From Bacillaceae bacterium OF18-1A (lineage in GTDB: Bacteria > Bacillota > Bacilli > Bacillales > Bacillaceae_G), in the NCBI GenBank assembly GCA_027694045.1, contig JAQEWB010000007.1, positions 60,923-124,922 on the forward strand: a stretch of 64,000 nucleotides of DNA, read 5' to 3'. The notes under the pieces are model-generated. The model saw only the letters and a program-made list of their open reading frames with translations, ran no database searches and was not told where the DNA came from. Positions 34,372 through 42,421 of this stretch are shown piece by piece. Within the stretch, counting starts at the first letter, position 1. Each line of letters begins with the position of its first letter. The position numbers and the translations under genes were made by a program.

Positions 34372-35056
34372 TGCTTTAGTTTCAGATCGATTGTCTACTT
34401 GGATAGATATTATGCAGTCTTCCTTCATGCCTATGCTGAAGGAAGCTGTTTTTACGACAATTCCATTAACGCTTATTACATTTATTATCGGTATTATACT
34501 TGCGACGTTAACAGCACTTGCACGTATTTCAGGTAGTCGTATTTTACAATGGATTGCTCGTATCTATGTATCTATCATTCGCGGAACGCCACTTCTTGTA
34601 CAGTTATTTATTATTTTCTATGGTCTACCAACTCTTAATATTGAAGTTGAGCCATATACAGCAGCAGTTGTTGGTTTTTCATTAAATGTCGGTGCGTATG
34701 CATCTGAAATTATTCGTGCTTCTATCCTTTCTATTCCGAAAGGGCAGTGGGAAGCAGCTTACACAATTGGGATGACATACCCACAAGCATTAAAACGTAT
34801 TATTTTACCGCAAGCGACGCGCGTATCAATCCCGCCGCTTTCGAATACATTTATTAGCTTAGTGAAGGATACTTCATTAGCATCGTTAATTTTAGTAACA
34901 GAAATGTTCCGAAAAGCGCAGGAAATTGCGGCAATGAACTATGAGTTTTTAATTGTTTATTTCGAAGCAGGCCTTATTTATTGGGTTATTTGCTTCTTAT
35001 TATCAATCGTACAACAGATGTTAGAAAAACGTTCAGAACGTTATACTTTAAAATAA
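34358..35056 (+). CDS. Amino acid ABC transporter permease (TcyB-like)
   Basis: About 233 residues, five predicted helices. The family signature [20 protein letters not shown] (EAA loop, residues ~130-150) contacts the ATPase, and [17 protein letters not shown] precedes it. I use ATG 34358, which overlaps the 3' end of the binding-protein gene by 14 bases; GTG 34352 is also possible, and neither has a strong ribosome site, which suggests coupled translation. It forms the channel of the importer encoded with its neighbours. Confidence 0.87.
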   Translation: MYLSSALVSDRLSTWIDIMQSSFMPMLKEAVFTTIPLTLITFIIGIILATLTALARISGSRILQWIARIYVSIIRGTPLLVQLFIIFYGLPTLNIEVEPYTAAVVGFSLNVGAYASEIIRASILSIPKGQWEAAYTIGMTYPQALKRIILPQATRVSIPPLSNTFISLVKDTSLASLILVTEMFRKAQEIAAMNYEFLIVYFEAGLIYWVICFLLSIVQQMLEKRSERYTLK

Positions 35057-35084
35057 TCCTTTCATAAAAGGAGTTTTTGTTTTT

Positions 35085-35819
35085 ATGATTTCAATTCAAC
35101 ATTTACAAAAAAGTTTCGGAGATAATACCGTACTAAAGCATATAGATTTAACAGTTGAGAAGGGCGAGGTTGTTGTTATTATTGGGCCGTCTGGATCTGG
35201 TAAAACGACATTCTTGCGTTGCCTCAACGTACTAGAAACACCGAATGCAGGCACGATTCGTATCGGAGAAAAATCATTAGACTTCTCTCAAAAAGTAACA
35301 AAAAAAGATATTGTAAATCTTCGCACGCAAACAGGAATGGTGTTCCAACATCATAACTTATTCCCTCATTTAACGGCACTTCAAAATGTAATGGAAGGGC
35401 TCGTTACAGTGAAGAAACTAGGGAAAGAGGAAGCGAAGAAAAAAGCAAACTACTTCCTTGAAAAAGTTGGTTTAGCAGATAAAGTAGATTTATATCCGTT
35501 CCAATTATCAGGCGGACAACAACAGCGTGTTGGAATTGCTCGTGCGCTTGCGATGGAACCGGAGGTATTATTATTTGATGAACCGACGTCAGCGCTTGAT
35601 CCTGAACTCGTTCAAGAAGTTCTAAAAGTAATGAAAGAACTTGCTAAAGAAGGTATGACGATGGTTATCGTAACGCACGAAATGCGTTTTGCGCATCAAA
35701 TTGCGAACCGCGTTATTTTCATGGATGGCGGTGTCGTTGTCGAACAAGGTACACCAGAAGATGTATTTACAAATCCAAAAGAAGAACGTACGAAGAAGTT
35801 TTTACAAATGCTTCAATAA
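35085..35819 (+). CDS. Amino acid ABC transporter ATPase (TcyC-like)
   Basis: 244 residues, ATG after AAAAGGAG. All ATPase motifs are intact: Walker A GPSGSGKT (residue ~32), Q-loop FQHHNLFP, signature LSGGQQQR, Walker [15 protein letters not shown], and the switch His in VTHEM. It energises import by the adjacent permease and binding lipoprotein; the class is polar amino acid uptake. A strong terminator follows. Confidence 0.9.
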   Translation: MISIQHLQKSFGDNTVLKHIDLTVEKGEVVVIIGPSGSGKTTFLRCLNVLETPNAGTIRIGEKSLDFSQKVTKKDIVNLRTQTGMVFQHHNLFPHLTALQNVMEGLVTVKKLGKEEAKKKANYFLEKVGLADKVDLYPFQLSGGQQQRVGIARALAMEPEVLLFDEPTSALDPELVQEVLKVMKELAKEGMTMVIVTHEMRFAHQIANRVIFMDGGVVVEQGTPEDVFTNPKEERTKKFLQMLQ

Positions 35820-35824
35820 TTAAG

Positions 35825-35857
35825 AAAGGTCTCAAGGCATATGCCTTGAGACCTTTT
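35825..35857 (+). terminator. Terminator of the amino acid importer operon
   Basis: AAGGTCTCAAGGCAT / ATGCCTTGAGACCTT hairpin with TTTTG. Confidence 0.88.
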
Positions 35858-35869
35858 TGCCATATATAT

Positions 35870-36073
35870 TTATTTTTGGAATCCGCCAAGGCTTTGCTCA
35901 GCCATTGCAACTAAACGTTTTGTAATTTCTCCACCAACAGAACCGTTAGCGCGAGCTGTAGAATCTGCTCCTAATTGTACACCAAATTCTTGAGCGATTT
36001 CGAACTTCATTTGGTCGATTGCAGCTGTTGCTCCTGGTACTACTAATTGATTGTAAGAACTTTGGTTTGCCAT
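35870..36073 (-). CDS. Alpha/beta-type small acid-soluble spore protein
   Basis: 67 residues. The two conserved family blocks are present: [20 protein letters not shown], which carries the GPR protease cleavage region, and [20 protein letters not shown]. Alpha/beta SASPs coat and protect spore DNA and are degraded at germination. ATG 36073 follows AAGGAGGAT. A sigma-G-type promoter and a tRNA-like leader lie upstream. Synteny with B. subtilis suggests the sspB position (between bmrD and yheD), but paralogues are too alike to name it. Confidence 0.92.
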   Translation of the reverse strand: MANQSSYNQLVVPGATAAIDQMKFEIAQEFGVQLGADSTARANGSVGGEITKRLVAMAEQSLGGFQK

Positions 36074-36113
36074 AGGAATATATCCTCCTTAGAGTTATAA
36101 AAGTTTTTTTGGT

Positions 36114-36162
36114 TGGACTAGCTGGATTTGAACCAGATTATCGCCCCGTTGGCGCTAATCCA
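36114..36162 (-). ncRNA. tRNA-like structure in the SASP leader
   Basis: Read on the minus strand, TGGATTAG (36155-36162) pairs with CTAGTCCA (36114-36121), including one G-U pair. That pair would be C-A on the other strand, so the RNA is likely made from the minus strand. Inside are the hairpins CGCC-AACGG-GGCG and CTGG-TTCAAAT-CCAG. The latter is a canonical tRNA T-arm with a seven-base loop. Anticodon and D-arms are missing (49 bases). It sits about 40 bases before the SASP start and just after its promoter. Confidence 0.55.
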
Positions 36163-36184
36163 TCGGTAATTAAGTTTGTACTCA

Positions 36185-36213
36185 TAGTATGGATGTTACC
36201 TAGAAAGATATAC
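36185..36213 (-). promoter_or_regulatory. Sigma-G/F-type promoter of the SASP gene
   Basis: On the minus strand GTATA, 17 bases, then CATACTA. The -10 is an exact forespore-type match and the location fits a SASP gene. Confidence 0.6.
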
Positions 36214-36403
36214 GAAATAATAATTTGTAAATTTTGTAAATAAATCTTATTTATTTTGTAACTTATGAAATAAGAGTAATCGTTGTATTTTTAAGAAAGA
36301 AGGCTAAACTAAGAGCGACATGTAATAGGATTTTCTCTTTGTAACCCGCTATTTTGGGGGCTAATAATTAGCTTCTTATTTATGATTCATGAAACTGAAA
36401 CTG

Positions 36404-36890
36404 ACATCAACCTCATAGTTCTGTTTTAACCAAAAAGGGTAGGTTTTTAGGAGGAAGTGCAATTACAGCTTAGTAATATAAAAACGAAAAAGGCATTAAC
36501 TTCATAATTCTGTTTTAACTAGGGATGGGGCAGAAAAAGGAATTGCCCGCTCCTATACATGGCTAGCTGCTCTCTTCAACCAAAAAGGATAGTTTTTTTA
36601 GGAGGAAGTGCAATTACAGCTTAGTAATATAAAAACGAAAAAGGCATTAACTTCATAATTCTGTTTTAACTAGGGATGAGCAGAAAAAGGAACTGACCGC
36701 ATCTATGCATGGCTAGCTGCTCTCTTCAACTAAAAAGGAGAGGTTCTAAAACGGAAGTGTAATGACAGCTTAGTAAAATAAAAACGAAAAAGGCATCAGC
36801 TTCATAATTCTGTTTTAACTAGGGATGGGGCAGAAAAAGGAACTGACCGCGTCTATGCATGGCTAGCTGCTCTCTTCAGCCTAAAAAGAA
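36404..36890. repeat. Three tandem 150-bp noncoding repeats
   Basis: Units begin at 36431, 36581 and 36731 with exactly 150-base spacing; a partial unit precedes them (from ~36404) and a few bases of a fourth follow (36881-36890). Each holds AGCTTAGTAATATAAAAACG, CATAATTCTGTTTTAACTAG and CATGGCTAGCTGCTCTCTTC. Units 1 and 2 are nearly identical; unit 3 has more differences. All six frames are closed within a unit, so it is not coding. Confidence 0.9.
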
Positions 36891-36930
36891 AGATCTTTAA
36901 ATGCTTCTAAAGATAACGTATGGAGGAATC

Positions 36931-37179
36931 ATGATGGGAATTTGCCCGCTTTGCAATGCATTAGAATCACAAACATATTCTTGTCAAAACTGCCAAAGTA
37001 TACTCCAAGATTATGGAAAAACTGTAGATTACATAGACGATTATAGTGCGTATATGGATCAAGAATTATTAAGTGCAGTAGATGGATTAACGCAAAGTAA
37101 CTCGCAGCAATATTGCAAGCATGTTTTTTATTGCGGGGTGTGTAATGTGGAGACAGAGGTTGTCGTGAAATTTATATAA
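36931..37179 (+). CDS. Hypothetical Cys-rich (zinc-ribbon-like) small protein
   Basis: ATG 36931 follows TGGAGGA; about 82 residues. The N-terminus has two CxxC pairs (ICPLC and SCQNC) spaced like a zinc ribbon. A second set near the C-terminus (YCKHVFYCGVC) suggests another metal site. The acidic middle DYIDDYSAYMDQELLSAVDG is probably helical. No family name is recognised. It converges on the yheD-like gene across a shared hairpin terminator. Confidence 0.65.
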   Translation: MMGICPLCNALESQTYSCQNCQSILQDYGKTVDYIDDYSAYMDQELLSAVDGLTQSNSQQYCKHVFYCGVCNVETEVVVKFI

Positions 37180-37183
37180 ATAG

Positions 37184-37218
37184 AAAACTTCCACCTTATG
37201 AGTGAGGTGGAAGTTTTT
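37184..37218. terminator. Bidirectional terminator
   Basis: AAAACTTCCACCT (loop TATGAGTG) AGGTGGAAGTTTT; serves the Cys-rich gene and overlaps the end of the converging yheD-like gene. Confidence 0.82.
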
Positions 37219-38656
37219 GTTTTCGTATTTGTGAGTGAATCATGGGAGAAGGGATATGTTCAGTGCTTGATAAAGTTTCTGATTTCATTTGAGATATTTT
37301 TTCTTTTGAATCGTGCAAAGAATGTTCCGTTAAGTAGATGGCATATTCGTAAAATAATTGCCGTGTCAGTTCACTTTGTTCTTTTAACTTCTCATCTTGG
37401 AATACAGTTCGCCCAGGTTTCGAGTTCGCTTCAAATAGCCACGGGTTTTCCTGTGTGTCTAAACCGATATCAAAACCGATTTCTCCGATGTTCCCAGTTA
37501 CTTGCTCATCGAGTGCGTAACTTATTTGTAAGGCTGTATGTTTTAATTTATTTTCAATTTGAATGTGTTTCGTTGAATCTGGAAAAAGTTCTTGTAGTAA
37601 TTTTGTATCACCACCGCTATTTACGTGCGTTGTTAAGCTACCTTTGCCAGCGATTTTGGCGACGATGGCACTGACCACCCATTGACCGAAATGATTTTTA
37701 TTTGTATGAATACGAAAATCAACAGGTTGCCCTTCAAAGCGAAGCAAAGAGATACCTTGCTGTACGATAAATTTTTTTAAGTCATGTCCCTTTAACACAT
37801 GGTTCAGAAGCGTTTCTAACGATTGATACTTTCGTAGTTTATTTTCTTCATTTTCGCGATAACGACAGTAGTAGCAATTCTCTGTTTGAGAATAAAATAT
37901 TTGATGAATATTCCTTCCGAAGCTACCATGTATCGGTTTCATGTAAACCGATTTATACGTACCAAGAAAACGTTCTACTTGTTCGAAGTGTTGAAACGCT
38001 TCCGTTCTTGGTAATAGCGGAACAATGGAATCATCTTTCATAAGAAGTTGATGAACGTCCCATTTGTTGAAAAAACCTGGATTAAACCATGGAATGGCAT
38101 AGTCATGTTCTAATTTTCTTTTTGCTCTTACAATCGGCTTATAACTTTCGGCCTTCCGGTTTGGTAATCGATCGTAAATAACATTTGGGAAAGGAACTGT
38201 TTTCCTTATCCATTGTTCTTCTTGAAAAAAATATCCTTCAATCGTTTCTTCTTCCCAGTTTATATGCTGACCACCGAATACGAATACGAACGGTCGTAAT
38301 GTGAATGGTGGTGTTAGTAATTCACCGAGAGAAATGGAACGATTTCCTAAAGGGTTAGAAGAGTCATCGTTAAAACCAGTTGTGAAAATCCCGACTAATG
38401 GTCCAAAAATAATTGTTTCATTTTGTGTGAATGCATGGATAGTAGTGGAATGAGGAAGTAAAAGATTTTCTGCAACTTGTTTTCCAATAATAATTTCACG
38501 AGTAAAGGAATAATGAATTTTTACATCCTCACTTGCAACATGCCGTATGCCGAAGGAAAGAGATGTAATTGGTGGTGTAATCGAAAAATTATAAGGTAAG
38601 GTAATACTATTTGGATGCTCATCTGAAATGTTTAATGTATATATATGTTCTTTCAA
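37196..38656 (-). CDS. yheD: YheD-like ATP-grasp endospore coat-associated protein
   Basis: TTG 38656, nine bases after AAAGGAGG, gives 486 residues; an ATG at 38677 overlaps the upstream stop but lacks a ribosome site. The C-terminal half (residues ~190-450) has ATP-grasp features: YMKPIHGSFGRNIHQI, DFRIHTNKNHFGQW, and EIGFDIGLDTQENPWLFEAN with the metal-binding acid and Asn residues. In B. subtilis YheC and YheD are spore-coat-associated proteins of the same fold. Here the two are adjacent and translationally close. The reaction catalysed is unknown. Confidence 0.82.
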   Translation of the reverse strand: MKEHIYTLNISDEHPNSITLPYNFSITPPITSLSFGIRHVASEDVKIHYSFTREIIIGKQVAENLLLPHSTTIHAFTQNETIIFGPLVGIFTTGFNDDSSNPLGNRSISLGELLTPPFTLRPFVFVFGGQHINWEEETIEGYFFQEEQWIRKTVPFPNVIYDRLPNRKAESYKPIVRAKRKLEHDYAIPWFNPGFFNKWDVHQLLMKDDSIVPLLPRTEAFQHFEQVERFLGTYKSVYMKPIHGSFGRNIHQIFYSQTENCYYCRYRENEENKLRKYQSLETLLNHVLKGHDLKKFIVQQGISLLRFEGQPVDFRIHTNKNHFGQWVVSAIVAKIAGKGSLTTHVNSGGDTKLLQELFPDSTKHIQIENKLKHTALQISYALDEQVTGNIGEIGFDIGLDTQENPWLFEANSKPGRTVFQDEKLKEQSELTRQLFYEYAIYLTEHSLHDSKEKISQMKSETLSSTEHIPSPMIHSQIRKQKLPPHS

Positions 38657-38676
38657 AATAGGATGACCTCCTTTCA

Positions 38677-39729
38677 TTATGGTGTAAAACGAGTGAATTT
38701 TAGTGGTCCGTTATATATTTTTTCCGCTAACGAATCGCTATGCCGAATGTAATGTTCGTAAGAGGGGACCGTGTTGACGTACATAAGCCAAATGGCACCT
38801 TTTTGGTCCATAATTGTAGAAAGTTCTAGTTCAAATAAAGAAGAATAAGATTCATCTAATGTCTGAAACACTTCATTTATAATGTCGTGTAAAGCGTCTT
38901 GTAATAGTTGTACGCCGGTACTAGATAGTACGTATTTAATTTTTGAAAATGGATGTAACGTAGAATCTTCCGTTGCAGAAAGTAAAAATTGATTAGGGAA
39001 TGAGCTTTTTTGTATAAATTGATCGATAACGTTCCAATTGTGTTCTTTGTTTTTTTGTAAAAGGGTTCGAATGTGGAGTGGATACGTTAATTGGTTTGGC
39101 GGTTGTAGCATCGTATGCGCGATGTAATGTGCTGAACGTATGTGGAATTTATACCAAGATATAAATTCATCCGTTCGTTTCATTTGGGTAGAAGTATGGT
39201 AGGTGTCGTTTATTATATCGATATGAAATGTTTTATCTTTGTAAGCAACTCGATATAAATTTTCATTCGAATGCGTATGAGTTGGACGTATAATAATATC
39301 TTTCGTTTTTAATAACAGTTTGAAAACATTTTGTATCGTTGCTATTTCAAATTTTGGTATATAAGGAGATAGTTTTTTGTTCGTGAGAAATACATCATGT
39401 AGTTTGCTTACATCAATTAGCGTGTTATTTAAAAAGGTAGTAGAAGGACGATTGTGTAACGAGTGAATAATTGATTTTGCTTTTTCAGAATCTGTTTCTT
39501 CATGAGAAGAATAACGATCATATATATAAGAAGGAATAGGGAATGTTTGATCTTTCCATTCTCCTGTATCTGTATCGTAAATAAGACCAGAAACAAGGTC
39601 TGTTTTTGGGTCAATACAAAATGGTGTAAATTGGACAACAACATTATGATAAAGCCGAGCGCGTTTAGCGATTTCGGTGTAATATGTTTGCTCATAATGA
39701 GGCCCGCAAGTTAAAAGACCGAGAACCAA
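38677..39729 (-). CDS. yheC: YheC-like ATP-grasp endospore coat-associated protein
   Basis: TTG 39729 is eight bases after AAAGGAG, giving 350 residues (B. subtilis YheC is similar in length). It shares the YheC/D layout: an N-terminal VLGLLTCGPHYEQTYYTEIAK, a PSYIYDRYSS segment, IIRPTHTHSNENLYRV resembling an ATP-grasp lysine loop, and a final EL...WLMYVNTVPS. Catalytic residues are less well preserved than in the YheD-like partner, so it may be a non-catalytic or divergent subunit. Its TAA overlaps the next frame. Confidence 0.78.
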   Translation of the reverse strand: MVLGLLTCGPHYEQTYYTEIAKRARLYHNVVVQFTPFCIDPKTDLVSGLIYDTDTGEWKDQTFPIPSYIYDRYSSHEETDSEKAKSIIHSLHNRPSTTFLNNTLIDVSKLHDVFLTNKKLSPYIPKFEIATIQNVFKLLLKTKDIIIRPTHTHSNENLYRVAYKDKTFHIDIINDTYHTSTQMKRTDEFISWYKFHIRSAHYIAHTMLQPPNQLTYPLHIRTLLQKNKEHNWNVIDQFIQKSSFPNQFLLSATEDSTLHPFSKIKYVLSSTGVQLLQDALHDIINEVFQTLDESYSSLFELELSTIMDQKGAIWLMYVNTVPSYEHYIRHSDSLAEKIYNGPLKFTRFTP

Positions 39730-39863
39730 CGAAATCACTCCTTTACTAACTTGATGTTGGCATAATAGGCGAAGTTATATATTGCAAATACGTTTTTATA
39801 CCATTATACTTTTGTCCGTATGATGATATGCTATAGTTTTGGAGAAGCGAAAGGTTGATTATA

Positions 39864-41000
39864 ATGAATATATGGTTAAATATGTTAACGACAACAGGGC
39901 TCGGAGCGATTATTGGGGGATACACAAATCACTTAGCAATTAAGATGTTATTTCGGCCGCATCGCCCTATTTATATCGGGAAGTTTCAAGTTCCATTTAC
40001 ACCAGGGCTCATTCCGAAGCGACGTGATGAGCTTGCTGTTCAATTAGGGAAAATGGTTGTAGAACATTTGTTAACACCTGAAGGGATCGGAAAAAAACTA
40101 ACAAATGAAGAGTTTCAAAAAGGTTTAATCGACTGGGCACAAGTAGAAGTAGATAAAGTAATGACGAATGAACAGTCACTGCGACATATGTTAGAAAAAT
40201 GGAATTTAGCACATGTAGAGGAAGAGACGACTCAAAAAATTGAACATGTGATTACAGAAAAGATACAAGCATTTTTAGCGGAATATTATACATATACATG
40301 GGAAGAAGCTTTACCTCATTCTGTGCATGAGAAAGTAGAACATGTGATTCCAAATGTCTCCGCGTTTATTTTAGAGCGAGGGATTCAATTTTTTGAAAGT
40401 GAAGAAGGGAAAGCTCGTCTTTCAAAAATGATTGATGATTTCTTTGCTTCTAGGGGAACGCTACTTAACTTGGTTGGGATGTTCTTAGGAAATGTAAGTG
40501 TAGTGGATCGTGTACAGCCAGAAGTCATTAAGTTTTTAAATCAAGATGCAACGAAACAACTTTTAACGGATGTACTGCAAAAAGAGTGGGAAAAGTTAAA
40601 GGGACGAGATGTAAAAGAAGTAGAAGCATTTGTAGAAAAAGAAATGATCGTGAGTTCCGTACTGTCAGCAGTTAAAGTTGAGGAAACAGTAAGTAAATTT
40701 TTAAATCAATCTGTTCAGCAAGTATGTGAGCCTGTTCGAGAAACAATTATTGAAAAAATGGTTCCGAGTTTAGTACAGAGAGGATTGAATTGGGGAACAG
40801 AAAATGTTGAGAGTATACTAAAGAATCTACATCTTGCAGAAATTGTGCAGCAAGAAGTATCTACATTTTCAACAGAGAGATTAGAAGATCTTGTCTTGTC
40901 CATTACAAAAAGTGAGCTGAAAATGATTACGTACTTAGGGGCATTATTAGGCGGAATGATTGGACTTATGCAAGGAGTATTACTGTTGTTCCTTAGATAA
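39864..41000 (+). CDS. yheB: YheB/DUF445 membrane protein
   Basis: ATG 39864 follows GCGAAAGGTTG; 378 residues. One helix at each end ([20 protein letters not shown] and [20 protein letters not shown]) frames a long helical domain with [20 protein letters not shown], the DUF445 signature. Function is unknown; the family is conserved in Bacillus next to yheA, and the two are close here as well. It is divergent from yheC. Confidence 0.87.
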   Translation: MNIWLNMLTTTGLGAIIGGYTNHLAIKMLFRPHRPIYIGKFQVPFTPGLIPKRRDELAVQLGKMVVEHLLTPEGIGKKLTNEEFQKGLIDWAQVEVDKVMTNEQSLRHMLEKWNLAHVEEETTQKIEHVITEKIQAFLAEYYTYTWEEALPHSVHEKVEHVIPNVSAFILERGIQFFESEEGKARLSKMIDDFFASRGTLLNLVGMFLGNVSVVDRVQPEVIKFLNQDATKQLLTDVLQKEWEKLKGRDVKEVEAFVEKEMIVSSVLSAVKVEETVSKFLNQSVQQVCEPVRETIIEKMVPSLVQRGLNWGTENVESILKNLHLAEIVQQEVSTFSTERLEDLVLSITKSELKMITYLGALLGGMIGLMQGVLLLFLR

Positions 41001-41141
41001 TAAGATAGGTACATAGAAATAAAAGTGAAATTCCTTCACATCTCTTGCATAGTTTGATATGGTAAGAAGAGGTGCGTATGTAAACGTACTTCAAAGGCAG
41101 TGTGGACGAAAAGCGCTAGCCTTCTAAAGGAGGAAAATAAA

Positions 41142-41498
41142 ATGACAAAAAACATTCATGATGTTGCATATGAATTACAAAAAGCAATCGCTGAAAACGA
41201 AGATTTCAAAACTTTAAAAGAGAGCTACGCAGCAGTACAAGGTGACGCAGCGTCAAAGAGCTTATTCGATGAGTTCCGCACAATGCAACTTGGCCTACAA
41301 CAAAAAATGATGCAAGGTCAAGAAATCACTGAAGAAGACAACCAAAAAGCACAAGAAGTTGTAGCTCGCATTCAACAAGATGCTAAAATCACAAAATTAA
41401 TGGAAACTGAGCAACGCCTAAACGTTGTAGTTGGTGACATTAATAAAATTATCATGAAGCCACTTGAAGAGTTATATAGCGCTCAACAACAAGCTTAA
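41142..41498 (+). CDS. yheA: YheA (YlbF/YmcA family) protein
   Basis: ATG 41142 follows AAAGGAGGA; 118 residues, all helical, of the YlbF/YmcA/YheA family: [40 protein letters not shown] and an acidic middle. YlbF and YmcA act with YaaT on RNA turnover and development; the role of YheA itself is not established. Codon choice is biased to A/T-ending and frequent codons, suggesting good expression. A terminator follows. Confidence 0.87.
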   Translation: MTKNIHDVAYELQKAIAENEDFKTLKESYAAVQGDAASKSLFDEFRTMQLGLQQKMMQGQEITEEDNQKAQEVVARIQQDAKITKLMETEQRLNVVVGDINKIIMKPLEELYSAQQQA

Positions 41499-41502
41499 TG
41501 AT

Positions 41503-41537
41503 GGGAAGACGCTCCTGGTATGGGGGCGTTTTTTTGT
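41503..41537 (+). terminator. Terminator of yheA
   Basis: AGACGCTCC (loop TGGTAT) GGGGGCGTTT followed by TTTTTG. Confidence 0.75.
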
Positions 41538-41706
41538 TTTGTTTGTTTATGAAAATTGAAATATGACATTTTGTATAAGAAAAGCACCTTGTATGTAAAG
41601 GACGCATATTGTATTTTCGTTTTCACGCATTCGAATTGCGGGAATGTATTTTTGTTTTTTTCTAATAGTTAATGAAGAAGCTTATAAAGTGATAAGGAGG
41701 TATATA

Positions 41707-41829
41707 GTGATAATCAAATATTACTTCAAAAACATTACCGGAGTTAGTAAAAGGAGGAATGGTGACAATTTGTATATTAAAATATTGAAGAAATTATTTT
41801 GCGGGGATTGTTTTTTCTGTTTCGTATGA
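41707..41829 (+). CDS. Cys-rich mini-ORF upstream of the ComP-like kinase
   Basis: GTG 41707 is preceded by AAGGAGGT (41694-41701), among the best ribosome sites in the window. The 40-codon frame ends LFCGDCFFCFV. The N-terminal half is basic (KRRNGDN near the middle), so the shape is a leader followed by a Cys-rich hydrophobic tail. A second AAAGGAGG (41750-41757) could start a 19-residue form at TTG 41770. The frame is not similar to any family I recall; ComX precursors carry a Trp that is missing here. A secreted signal for the kinase ~600 bases downstream is possible but unproven; it could also be a chance frame. Confidence 0.45.
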   Translation: MIIKYYFKNITGVSKRRNGDNLYIKILKKLFCGDCFFCFV

Positions 41830-41830
41830 A

Positions 41831-41874
41831 CGCATTGTTTTTTCGGTGAAATATTTACGAGCCTTACATATAAT
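41831..41874 (+). promoter_or_regulatory. Shared-motif promoter, copy 1
   Basis: CGCA (41831-41834), nine bases, CGGTGAAA (41844-41851), 17 bases, TATAAT (41869-41874). The same layout appears at 52730-52773 and 53010-53053. It would drive the 81-residue gene at 41930. Confidence 0.7.
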
Positions 41875-41929
41875 TTATTTACCAATAACAAAACAGATAA
41901 AGGTAAGTAAAGGAAAGAGGCTAAGGCAA

Positions 41930-42175
41930 ATGGGAAACCTTATAGATTTAAATAGTTTTAGAACGGAAATATTAGCGAAACATGTTATTCATATGATGAT
42001 AGAAAATGATTTCTTTTATCAAGGATCGCAATTAGTGGAGAATGTTTGGGTGAATGATTCTACTATTTTTATAAATGATGTAAAGATACTTACAAGAGGT
42101 ATTGAGATTTATAAGAAGAATAATGAGTATTATTTAACGCATCATTCGGACAATACTAAAGTTATATTATATTAA
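41930..42175 (+). CDS. Hypothetical 81-residue protein
   Basis: ATG 41930 follows GGAAAGAGG at nine bases. The protein begins MGNLIDLNSFRTEILAKHVI and ends with short beta-like segments (FINDVKILTRGIEIYKKNNE). There is no signal peptide or membrane helix. I do not recognise the family. It lies between the Cys-rich mini-ORF and the sensor kinase and has its own promoter with the shared CGGTGAAA motif, so it may belong to the same regulatory unit. Confidence 0.6.
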   Translation: MGNLIDLNSFRTEILAKHVIHMMIENDFFYQGSQLVENVWVNDSTIFINDVKILTRGIEIYKKNNEYYLTHHSDNTKVILY

Positions 42176-42266
42176 TATATTGGATATGCATATTGCTCGC
42201 ACTTCCTTTTTACTTTATGTTATAATCTTTTCCTAATCTAACGAAAATGAATATCTATTTGATAGT

Positions 42267-42296
42267 GCTCTACTTCTTTTTAGAGGTAGAGCTGTT
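42267..42296 (+). terminator. Terminator-like hairpin upstream of the kinase
   Basis: GCTCTACTTCT (loop TTTT) AGAGGTAGAGC followed by TGTTTT. It may end the transcript of the 81-residue gene, or a short RNA starting near the TATAAT at 42220. Confidence 0.6.
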
Positions 42297-42370
42297 TTAA
42301 TGTTATAAGTGTAAAGTGAATGTTTCTAATCTTATTGAGGTATGTAAAATAATGTTTTTTTGCTTGTAAT

Positions 42371-42402
42371 AATACCCATGGAGGGAAAAGTATGGGTATT
42401 TT
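42371..42402 (+). terminator. Hairpin just before the kinase start (possible attenuator)
   Basis: AATACCCAT (loop of 12) ATGGGTATT followed by TTG, ending 20 bases before the kinase ATG. The weak T-run and position suggest regulation of kinase expression and not a clean end. Confidence 0.45.
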
Positions 42403-42421
42403 GCGTATGAAAAGGAGATAA

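Noticed and set aside
36114..36162. Functional tRNA gene
   Set aside because: Anticodon and D-arms are missing; only the acceptor-like stem and T-arm are present.
36404..36890. CRISPR-like array
   Set aside because: The repeat unit is 150 bases with no short repeat/spacer alternation, and there are no cas genes.
41644..41829. 61-codon version of the Cys-rich frame
   Set aside because: The upstream extension has no ribosome site and lies in an A/T-rich leader; GTG 41707 with AAGGAGGT is far better.
41930..42175. ComX-type pheromone gene next to the ComP-like kinase
   Set aside because: The 81-residue product lacks the ComX C-terminal Trp region and there is no comQ (prenyltransferase) gene.
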